Below, in pieces: positions 23,401 through 35,400 of a stretch of 64,000 bases of DNA; the stretch's first letter is position 1, and every line of letters begins with the position of its first letter. The notes under the pieces were generated by a model. It did not search any database and was not told the DNA's origin. It was given only the letters and a program-made list of their open reading frames with translations. Source of the stretch: Cyclina sinensis (lineage: Eukaryota > Mollusca > Bivalvia > Venerida > Veneridae). Both the position numbers and the translations under genes were made by a program. The stretch covers positions 45,539,241 through 45,603,240 of the forward strand of contig JAAONU010000016.1 of NCBI GenBank assembly GCA_012932295.1. Direction: 5' to 3'.

Positions 23401-26400
23401 ACGAAAACATGTTTTGATGAACTAGGAAAGCATCATAATATCAATAAAAACTTGGCATTTTGTCGTTTTCCCTGCAGACAACTAATTATATCATCTATGA
23501 CACGCTTGCTTACACTGAATCATTTTCCCTGCAGTCAAATATATATCATGTATGACACGTTTGCTTATACTGAATCGTTTTCTCTGCAGTCAAATATATA
23601 TCATTTAAGACGCGCTTGCTTATATCGGGTCATTTTCCCTGCAATCAAATATATATAATCTATGACACGCTTGCTTATGTCCGGTCATTTTCTCTGCAGT
23701 CAAATATATATAATCTATGACACGCTTGCTTATATCGGGTCATTTTCCCTGCAGTCAAATATATATAATCTATGACACGCTTGCTTATATCGGGACATTT
23801 TCCCTGCAGTCAAATATATATAATCTATGACACGCTTGCTTATATCGGGACATTTTCCCTGCAGTCAAATATATATCATCTATGGCATGCTTGCTTATAC
23901 TGGATCATTCGTCAACGTTATGTTGATATGCTGACAAATGGAGGAAAAACTCTATTCAGTGACTACAGGTTTAAGACAAAGAAGGAATAGAAAAAAAATG
24001 TAAAAGAACTACGCTAAAATTCAGGCATAACAAAGCTTGAACAATCTTACAACTGAAATGATATTTAGATTATGCTTTATATATTTTAGGAGAACTCTAT
24101 GATCATGCTGTGTACACTGGTATAACATAAGCTTTCCTTTGAGCTTCACTTATAAATTACGAACGGAGCTTTTGTTCCGACCAGACACCATAAATCATGT
24201 CAGATATCTCCCCTGAGAGACACCAGGAGTAAACATAAGTAACAAAAATATATATATTGTCTTTAATAACGTAATGATATTAGCTCTGTATGTTTTTTCT
24301 GTCTTGGCTTTACACCCATCCCAGCAGTGTATACTAATTCTGAAGATAATAAACAAAATAAACACCGATAATTAAGATGCATTGGTATAGACCTAAGTTA
24401 AAAAACCGTCAAAATTGTAGGTTTCTTGAAATTGCCTTGAGTTCAAAATGCTATGTTCAATTTTCATTTTAAGTGAAACAAATGGTTCTCTGCTGATAAA
24501 AATGGAACTGCACAGAGCGTAAATAGACATTGTACGCCAAGGAATGGTATTAGATTATGTTATATAATGTGAAAACTGTCGGCAAAGCTTGTCGACTTAA
24601 TTTACATTTTGCCGCTTCGTTTTGTTCTAAAAGATCACTTGTAGTTATCCTAATGGAAGTTAGAAAAGCACAAAAAGAGGATTTTGGAGTCTGAAAGCGC
24701 GGCCACGATCCGCTAATATTCTGTTGCAGACATACCTAATCTCTGTAATTCTGCAATTTGATACAATTTAGCTAATGGGCGCATACGCTATTTCAGTAAC
24801 AGTTGATTCGATTCTTTGAGCCAACTAAAAAGAAGAGTTTTTGTCAAATATGAGAACCATTAGCTGATTCAGTGAAAATTTTTTAAATTGTTGCTTTCAG
24901 AAACTTCTTTTTAACCGGTTGAATTACAAATCTGATTGACAAGTGATTTCACAATGAATGTTAATTGGACTTTTACACTTTGTTTCTTTGAAGATATCAT
25001 TAAAGAATTTTTTAAAACTGCAAATGATTCTGAATTTTTGAATACATGTATAGCAAACATTCAACACTTTTAAGATAAAAGGGGCTTCTTTGGTGTTTAT
25101 AAAATATTTTAAACGATTCGTCAACAATGTACGGCATTCTGGGTCTTTGGAAACTTTCCATTTATTTCTTTTGTAATATTCTGAGGTCGAGTATATCTTG
25201 TTTTGCAAGAAACTTTTCTAATTAAAGTTACAGCTTTTTAAGTGCCTCTTGCAAATGCTCTTGCGTTACGATGCTAATTGCTTATTGTCTATCGATTTAG
25301 CAAGAACTTATATTTCCGCTGTTTTCATGAATAATTAGCAAACTAACAGTCTAACAATGCGTGAAGACCATGTTATGAGATCATTCATTTCTTGTCACTG
25401 AGGTTCAAAAAAGTGTTCATCAAATTAGCATATCTTTTTTTACACTTTGCTTGACAGGATGGCTGAAAAATAAATAGGTCTAAATCAGACAGAAAGTCCA
25501 AAATGAACGTCATCGAAAAAATTGTAAAAAGAACAGATAAGAACAGGTCACCAGACAGAGATAAGGTAAAACAGTAAACAGTTTCAAATCTGAGTCAAGT
25601 TTTGCAGACGACAGATAATTGTCCTTGCAAAAAAGATGTACGGACAAGAGGACAGATAACTTATGGCAATGACAGTACAGCGCGACTGAAGGTCAAGAAA
25701 TCAAGAAATTGGTAGTAACGACTCCCAGAAGAGAAATCGAAAAACTGTATTTACTTTAACAAAATTGGAGCTAAGTATATATGTCTGCAGACGACACCCA
25801 ACGCCCGGTTTATTACTGTTTATATTTTTACTTTCTTTTTTTTGGAAAGCTAAATGATTGTTTACTGTTACTGATGATTAGTATGTCTGTGACATTTATT
25901 CTAATTAAAGAGCAAACCTGTAATGTGTATATCTTAATATAAAATGTCCTTTTCTATCTTTTAGGGGTATACATTCTATCATATCAGGTATTTAGTCGCT
26001 TAAGTCGGATACTTAAATTTCATTTATTCTGTATGACAGCTTATAAAGTTTAAGTCATTTAAAACTAATGTACAGTCATGTAATTGTTACATAAATTATT
26101 TTATTCAAATGGGTTTATAATTATTATTAATTAAGAGAGAATAAACTGTTGTAAATACCGGTTATATTTTTCTGTCGTTTTCTAAACGTCTGAAAGAAAA
26201 CAAAGTTGTATCAACGCCTGAGTTCTGTATATGTCCTACGGAGATGTATATTGATCTGAAGGTAGATGTTTTATGCTTTTCTGAGGTTTTGGTACGAAAT
26301 TACCGTAACATTTATTGCATCCTGTGTTCTTCACAGTAGACAGTAAATATATCAGTTCTTTTTGTCTTCCAAAGAATATGAGAAAACTTGAGATGTCTAA

Positions 26401-29400
26401 AAGCATTAGGAGATGTGTCTAACTATTGGCAATATCATCCAAGAAAACTTTTGGAGAGACAATATGTGTGGAGGCACCAGGAAACCAAACAGACAGGTCA
26501 AAATCAAAGATGATGTCTGGAGAAACAAAATGTACGGAGGCACCAGGAAACCAAACACAGACATAACAAAATCAAAGATGGCGTCTGGAGAGACAAAATG
26601 TACGGAGGCACCAGGAAACCAAACACAGACATAACAAAATCAAAGATGACGTCTGGAGAAACAAAATGTACAGAAGCACTAGGAAACCAAACACAGACAT
26701 GATGAAATCAAGGATGACGTCTGTAGAGACAAAATGTATGGAGGCATCAGGAAACCAAACACAGACATGATGAAATCAAGGATGACGTCTGTAGAGACAA
26801 AATGTATGGAGGCACCAGGAAACCAAACACAGACATGATGAAATCAAGGATGACGTCTGTAGAGACAAAATGTATGGAGGCATCAGGAAACCAAACACAG
26901 ACATGACAAAATCAAAGATAACGTCTGGAGAGACAAAATGTATGGAGGGAACAGGAAACCAAACACAGACAGGACAAAATCAAAGATAACGTCTGGAGAG
27001 ACAAAATGTATGGAGGGAACAGGAAACCAAACACAGACATGACAAAATCAAAGATAACGTCTGGAGAGACAAAATGTATGGAGGGAACAGGAAACCAAAC
27101 ACAGACATGACAAAATCAAAGATAACGTCTGGAGAGACAAAATGAATGGAGGCACCAGGAAACCAACACAGACATGAAAAAATCAAAGATGACGCCTGGA
27201 GAGACAAAATGTACGGAGGGAACAGGAAACAAAACACAGACAGGTCAAAATCAAAGATGACGCCTGGAGAAACAAAATGTATGGAGGAACCAGGAAACCA
27301 AACACAGACAGGTGAAAATCTAAGATGACGCCTGGAGAAACAAATGTATGGAGTCACCATGAAATCAAACACAGACAGGTCAAAAGCCAAGATGACGCCT
27401 GGAGAGAGAAATGCTATGAAGCACCAGGAAACCAAACACAGATAGGTCAAACCAAGATGACGTCTGGAGATACAAATGGTATGGAGGCACATGGAAACCA
27501 AACACAGACAGGACAAAATCAAAGATGTCGTCTGGAGAAACAAAAGGCAAGGAGGGAACAAGAAACCAAACACAGACGTGACGTATATATTATATACAAT
27601 CATCACCTGGTGCATATTGACTATGATAATATAACTATTTCCTCTGTATTTTTGTTAAGTTACAGCTTTCACTTATCTATTTCCGGAAATAATCATATAT
27701 GTAAGGCATAACGCACTGAAACGAACGAAGAATAATTCTAAAATAATTTCATCAAGGGTGAAGTGATTTCTGTTATAAGATATAGAGGAGTTGCGTCATT
27801 GTTTACATTTATTGTCTTCACCATGTGTCTTTGCTGCTTGTCCGCTTTCTTGTCCAAAACATCACACAAACTTTTTATTCAACAACGGAAGACACTTAGA
27901 GTGTCGCTTTTTGTCGGAAACACAATTTACAAAACTTTAGTATTCCATATTATTCATTATAAAAGGATTATAACTCAGTACCTGTTAAATTTTTCAAATT
28001 GTTTCCGTTACTGTTTTGATTTGTCTGGAACATTTATTTTTACTATGAAAGTTTATTTTCATTTCTTTGATTATTTTTTATTTGAGTTACTTGAGTTTTT
28101 CTGCTGTTCTAATTTTCATAACTGCTACTTTCGAGAAAAGACTATTTTTCGACCTTTTCTTACTCTTTCACAAAAATATATTTATAGTTCCTTTGACATG
28201 TCAAATCTGAGGGTAAAAAATTCTGTTTGACATTCCCTCCTGAGGCAATACGGTTACCTAAGAAAATTTACCGACAATATCGAAAAATAAATTACTGCTT
28301 CACCTGCCGTTCTGTATGATCAAGACCTTGGAAAGCCAAGTGCAAAATGTTGTCTTCCTCCTGCTCTAAAACAGTAATTCAAAATCCAGTACTTCACCTT
28401 GAACGAGTGACATGAATTGTGTATCTACTCTTTCCTTGCAAGGCTTGGAGTGATCAAAATAGACCAAAGACAACTCCTTAAAGCGATACAAGTCATTAAA
28501 TTATACAAAATATGATACTGGCAGGCGATAGACAAGTAAATTACTGATACATCTGCCCTATTGTATGATCAAAACACACGCATAGCATTTAACCAATCTC
28601 TCTCTCTCTTTCCCTGCCTCTCTGTCTGTCTGTCTTTCCGTCTCCCTGCCTGTCTTTTCTTTTATACTGACATCAAATGCGCCATGCTGTTAGTTTGAAA
28701 ATATCTTTTTTTGCATGTAATCTTAGACCCTAATTTCTCTGAGAATACATTTAATACAAACTCCAATGGCCAAATCTGGCTTGCCCAATAACATGTACCT
28801 GGTTGTGAAACAATGTTTCCGGATTTAAGCGTGCGTTTCTTGAATTGATTCAGTGTTAGACTTATATGTGATTAAGGTATTTACCTTTAGTTTTCAGGTG
28901 TGGTAGAATAAGAAACAGACACAAAAGTAAAGGAAAAATAAAAAAAATGCACTCACTTGTTTGAATCCCCTGTACATGATTTGTAGTTCCTTTCGGGTAA
29001 ACTTCGTATTTTTACATAAAATATCTAGACCCTCAGGCTTATACCGGACCACCTGCATCTCCAGGTCATCGATATCATGATCTGAAAGTAGAAAAAATGA
29101 TCACACTTAGCAAATATACCCAAGAGGTGCTGAGGGCACTTAACTATAGTTTGTGAATTGTTAGCAGTTCAGGGGCCCAGTGCACTTTCGGTTACCTTCT
29201 ACTGAAGGTGTTATCAGATGAAATCCTGATTTTGGTCGTTAGCACTTGGCATGTTTCGCTGATGATATGGTATGTTTTTGTTTTTACAGAAGAAGCTTCG
29301 TTAGAAATATGTGAACAAGACTGCCTTTTTAATATCATTTCTATATCGCACCATGTGAAATAGAACAGCACGCTCTAGTAATTTTTTGTTGTAACTTAAT

Positions 29401-32400
29401 TACAATTATTGTTAACAATACAATGCTTTGAATACAAGAGTACCGAATACAATGCCCTAAATACAAGAGTACTGAATACAATACCCTGAATACAAGAGTA
29501 CTGAATACAATGCCCTGAATACAAGAGTACTGAATACAATACCCTAAATACACGAGTACTGAATACAATACCCTGAATACAAGAGTTCTGAATACAATGC
29601 ACTGAATACAAGAATACTGAATACAATACCCTGAATACAGGAGTACTGAATACAATGCCCTGAATACAAGAGTACTGAATACAATGCTCTGAATACAGGA
29701 GTACTGAATACAATGTCCCGAATACAGGAGTACTGAATACAATGCACTGAATACAAGAGTACTGAATACAATGCTCTGAATACAGGGGTACTGAATACAA
29801 TGCCCTGAATACAGGAGTACTGAATACAATGCCCTGAATACAAGAGTACTGAATACAATACCCTGAATACAAGAGTACTGAATACAATGCTCTGAATACA
29901 GGAGTACTGAATACAATACCATGAATACAAGAGTACTGAATACAATACCCTGAATACATGAGTACTGAATACAATACACTGAATACAAGAGTAATGAATA
30001 CAATACCCTGAATACAAGAGTAATGAATACAACCCCTGAATACAATACCCTGAATACAAGAGTAATGAATACAATGCCCTGAATACAAGAGTACTGAATA
30101 CAATGCACTGAATACAGGAGTAATGAATACAATACCCTGAATACAAGAGTACTGAATACAATACCCTGAATACAAGAGTACTGAATACAATACCATGAGT
30201 ACAAGAGAAATGAATACAATACCCTGAATTCAAGAGTAATGAATACAATACCCTGAATACAATACCCTGAATACAAGAGTAATGAATACAATGCCCTGAA
30301 TACAGGAGTACTGAATACAATACCCTGAATACAAGAGTAATGAATACAATGCCCTGAATTCAGGAGTACTGAATACAATACCCTGAATACAAGAGTAATG
30401 AATACAATACCCTGAATACGAGAGTATTTAATACAATACCCTGAATACAAGAGTACTGAATACAATACCCTGAATACAGGAGTACTGAATACAATACCCT
30501 GAATACAAGAGTACTGAATACAATACCCTGAATATAGGAGTACTGAATACAATGCCCTGAATACAAGAATACTGAATACATAAAACTGATTGTTATCTAA
30601 TCTGTTCTTCACGGTTTAAATAAACTGAGATCCCACTTTTACTTGATTGAAGTTATTCAGTGTTTTTTTACAGATAACATGTTGTGTTTTGCAATACAGT
30701 CATCTAAGTTGGATACAAGTTCATTGTAATGATTTTATAATGCGATTTTACAAAAATCCTAATCAAATGTGTTTATTTCAAACACTCACTCAGTATGTTA
30801 TTCAATTTCTATAACGGATTCCGGGTCGTTGAGAACAATAAACATGAGGTAACAAACTTTATTTCCCTTTTGAATACACTTGGTATTTTGTGTATAGATT
30901 TTTTTCCCTGGAGCAAAAACACATCAAAACAAACATTAATGATTCTTCATTTTGTACCCAACAAGCCTCTAGGGTCATCAAAATATTATGCCGAGGACCT
31001 TTTATACTAATGTTCCTTTGAAACTGACATGAATAGAACAATATTGACCCAATACTTTTACTAATTTTTCAGTACATCAAAGAACCTCCTGGAGTAAAAA
31101 ATCAGTGTCAAATGTTATAAAAAATTCTGAGACGAATAGGATTTTTTTAGTGTCAGTACACCGTCAGTATATAAGAATTAAATTTGGCTTTAGGATAAAC
31201 TTCTTTCAAGCCAATGTGATTACTTCTGATCTGAAAAATATATAAAGCGTTTACATACTTCAAGAAACGGAACTCCGTAATTACAAAGTAATTCAGTATG
31301 GCTATGAAACATACGGGACAGCATGCAGATTCATGGAAAAGTAATGCTCCTTTTTGCATACTTAAGGAAGAGGTCTGTAAGAAAACAAGTATTAGAATTT
31401 CCAAAAATGCTTGAAATCGCCGTTCAGCCATGCATTTCGTCTTACCCATAGATGAATGTATTTCATGTTCTTCATTCATTAATTTGATAATCTTACAACA
31501 TGCTTTGCACTGAAAAGCGAAGTTATATTTGATAATTTTCACACAGAAATTATAAAGTAAATGAAATATACATTCTATTTTTATTGTAGCTGGACTATTT
31601 TTGAAAGCGGACGATTTGGCTTCTTAATGAAAAACTTCCCAATATCTTTTTACATCATGTTAAAATTTGCAGCATTAAAACCTTGTAAATATTGCTTTGT
31701 CGCAAACCAGTCTACGCATAATTAATTGACTATTTGCGTAGTTTTTTAACATTATTTATTTCTAAAAAATGTATACTTAACAAAAGCTAGATACAGTTCT
31801 TCAATACCATAAGAATATTATATGTACAATTTAAACAGAATAATTTTAGGTAAAAAATACGATATTGCCCTGACCCTAATCAAGCATATATAAATCACGG
31901 AAAATTCCTGTTCAAACTCCTCGCACCGGTGAAGCCACGCTTTGCTACTTTTACTGTACTAATCAGGGGAAGTAACCCCTGCGGGGAGTTTGTATCCTGA
32001 TTAGAATAGCCCGGAAGCGAGCATTTATTTTTTTCTTTAAGTGCAAGTTTTGGAAAAAACAAACAAACCATACTCTTATTTAGACTACATTCTCTAGTAA
32101 AAAATGACATGTAGCAAAAAAAAATATGCGATTATCCTGTATTTATCCTACAAGAGCCTGAAGACTGGTACTGAGATCGTACATTGATGATGGTATTTTT
32201 CAGTTGTAAGAATAAGTAACCCGACAAACATGGCGGTTGGGCGAGTCCATTTACGCATCCCTTGCAGAAGAATTTTGACGTCCATTTTGTTATCATGTGA
32301 TATGAAATGCTTTGCTTTGATTGGCTAAAGGCAGGCGGTGTACAGGCAAAACTGTTCAAATCTTGTTGATTGTATATATCGCCGTCCAGGAACGGCGATA

Positions 32401-35400
32401 AACAGTCCTACATCAAAACAGTGCTGTGCACTGAAAAAATGTCTAAACTTAGCCGCCCCTGCCTTTGTTTCACCATAATGTAGACGATGTTTTATTGAGT
32501 TTCCCAAATAAACATTAATTTATTGTCTATCGGACAGAAGGTCGTGAAAAGTGAAAGATGGGATATAAGAATCCGACAGCTGAATGTCACTAAAGTTCCT
32601 GGTATGTTCCAGGCTAATCAAACAACTCGAGAGGAAAATAGCCATTGAGATAATAACATATATTGATTAGACAAAGTCTGTCGGCTCATGTTTCCTGTAT
32701 GTTTGCACAATTTATGAATTTCATATGAATCACTCGGATATTTCGCAAATTAATCTAATAATGCACTTGTTAAATGAGGTTGAAATTGTTCATTGAAGCA
32801 CCAATTGATTGCTTTGATTAGCTCGGTGAAGATCAATGTAAAACGCCACGGGAAGTCATCAGGATGTTATAATGTAATATGATGTTTTAATTATTGCCCG
32901 ATATATTTTGTTATTCATCATAGACAACTTTCCTTGGCAACATTTTATCAAAGAGACTAAAATCTACTGTTTATGGTCTGGGTATATTTTTGAGTCATGT
33001 TTTCAGGGAATGGGTGTCTGTCAAGATATGACACTTCCGATATAATGTAAGTGTATATGAAACACTCTGTACCAGTATATGAAACCAAAGAATCAGAATG
33101 TAATGTTTGCTATCGTATTGGTAATACATCTTAATTTCATGTATTCAGTCTTGTCACATGACCATGCATGTATATGTACTGTAAAATGTTGTTATATAAT
33201 GGTCTACTATATGTCTAAGTTATAAAAATAAACTTCTTCTTCTATGAAACTCGGCTAAATCACATTGTTTTGGAGTGTTTGAATCTCTGCTAATTTAAAT
33301 TGTTTTTGGGTGTATGAAACTCTGCTAAATTACACTGCTTTGGGGTATATGAAATTCTGCTAAATGACATTGCTTTGGGTCGAATGAATCTCTGCTAAAT
33401 TAAATTGTTTTTGAGTGTATGAAATTCCGCTAAATTACACTGCTTTGGGGTGTTAGAAACTCTGCTAAATTACATTGCTTTGGGAAGTATGAAACTGCTA
33501 AATTACATTGTTTTAGAGTGTATGAAACTTTGCTAAATTACATTGTTTTGGGATATATGGAATTTGGTAAATTACGTTGTTTAAGGATACATGAAATTCT
33601 TATACATAACCTTCGTAGGATGTAATTTGTAAACACACACTGCAAACGTCTCAATACTTTGAGCACATGATGAAGTAAAACACGAATTCGTTTGATAAAT
33701 ATATGTGTCGTGATAAATATATGTGTCGTGATAAAGTACTCAAAGGAATGGTTTCTAACATTTTTAAGAATAGATACATAAAGAAGCATTTTGACATAGT
33801 AATCTTGAAAGAGTCATTTAGACAAATAACTTTAATTTGGTTTCAAATCCCTTGACAGACATTTCTAGAAGAGGATGATTGTGTTTTTCAGCGAATCATT
33901 TAATACAATCAAAAGAGCTTCCCACGTATCTGGGACACGATGTTTTATTCCACACAGAATCATTTCTCATTTCTCTCTCTCGAAAACTTGATGAATGCTT
34001 TTACAAAGTTGAACAAGAATAGTTATTTTCACACGTGAAATATCTAGAAAAAAAGTGTATTCAAAGATTAATTAAGAGTTAATCTTGGTACAATTACCAA
34101 AAGACTTTTTGTCTGAAATTTCTAAACTGCGACTTTCGACGTAAAACGCATCATTCATGTGAAGTTGAAGACAAGACTGAGACACTGTGATTGACATATG
34201 TTTAATGAAATAAAAGATGAATAAAAGGCAAATTGCATTAAAACCAGATTAGACCTACACTCCGTTAGTCCCGTCTAACGAGCACGTAGCAACGAAACGC
34301 TGATTTAATCTGATGATGTGAGTGATAAAAAGTTAGTCTGAGATTAAATCATTGCCGGGGAAATAATCGTTAGTCTAGAGCAGACATGTTAAAAGTCTGA
34401 GAAGCTATTTTTTAGTTATTCTCTACTTGGTTTGTTTATTTTCCTTCGACCAGTAGAAATATTCCCGGGACTGTTATTACATTTGCTTTATATTGGGTCA
34501 CGCTAACAGGTTCAGCTATTCGTTAATGTTCTCTTATCGGAAAATGTATTTTTTTACGGAAAATAAATCTACCGAAGCATGGGCTAATTCCAATTTATTA
34601 CTCTTAAAGCTCGATCAAATTTACATAGAAAATCTCGTTTTTGCCACAGAAAGCTCAATCACGACTGACAGATTTAGACTAAATGAAATAAACGTCTTTG
34701 AGTTTAGCTGCTTAAAGAAGTCCATATACATATTTATTTCGTAAGAATTTGGTGTGTTTACAGATATTGTTGGAAGACGTGAATCCCCGTATCCCTGTAT
34801 CACAAGTTACACTCATAAAACGTAGCAAAAAAAAACACAAAACAAACAAAACAGCAACAACAAGAACTGTCACAGTAAGACAATGCCCCGAAGTGGTGTT
34901 TTGACGTTGAGCTGAGGACCAGTCATTCAAGGGTCAAGGTCAAATAAATATAGGTCAATTGGAAGGTCTTGTCAAGGGGTGTTGTGTCCAAGTATGTAGT
35001 AAATCAACTTTCTAATAAGGAGGTTATGGGCAATGTTAAATTTTTTGGATAACTGGAACTTCAAGGTAAAGGTAATTCAAAGATCAAGGTCAAATAAGTA
35101 TAGGTCAGTGGGAAGGTCTTGTCCAAACAGGCGTTGTGTCCAAGTATCAAGTAAATCCACTTACTAATAAAGAAGTAATGGTCAATGTTAAAGTTTTTTG
35201 ACAATTGATCTTCAAGGTGAAGGTCATTCAGGGGTCAAGGTCAAATAGATATAGGTCCGTGGAAAGGCCTTTCCAAAGGGGTGTTGTGTCCAAGTATGAA
35301 GTAAATCCACTTACTAATAAAGAAGTAATGGTCAATGTTAAAGTTTTTGCATAATTGTATCTTCAAGGAAAAGGTCATTCAGGGGTCAAAGTCAAATAAA

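Larger units (their letters stand above)
30584..33244. other. KChIP intron 1 interior; small palindromes only
   Basis: No exon recognised. A nested inverted repeat at 31913-32004 and a perfect hairpin at 32377-32400 are listed separately. Confidence 0.5.

Noticed and set aside
23466..23915. CRISPR-like regular array
   Set aside because: The whole 55-bp unit repeats, with no variable spacers; a eukaryotic minisatellite. The same holds for the other arrays.
26980..27615. 211-codon minus-strand frame rich in Leu/Phe/Cys
   Set aside because: Shadow of the 68-bp minisatellite.
27763..28230. 155-codon plus-strand frame
   Set aside because: Antisense within KChIP intron 2, T-rich composition explains the Phe/Leu/Cys content, no recognisable domain. 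Kept only as a remark.
29341..30612. 423-codon minus-strand frame (and 266/258-codon frames overlapping it)
   Set aside because: Entirely within the 29-bp tandem array; stop-free because of unit composition. No domain, and it lies in the KChIP intron.
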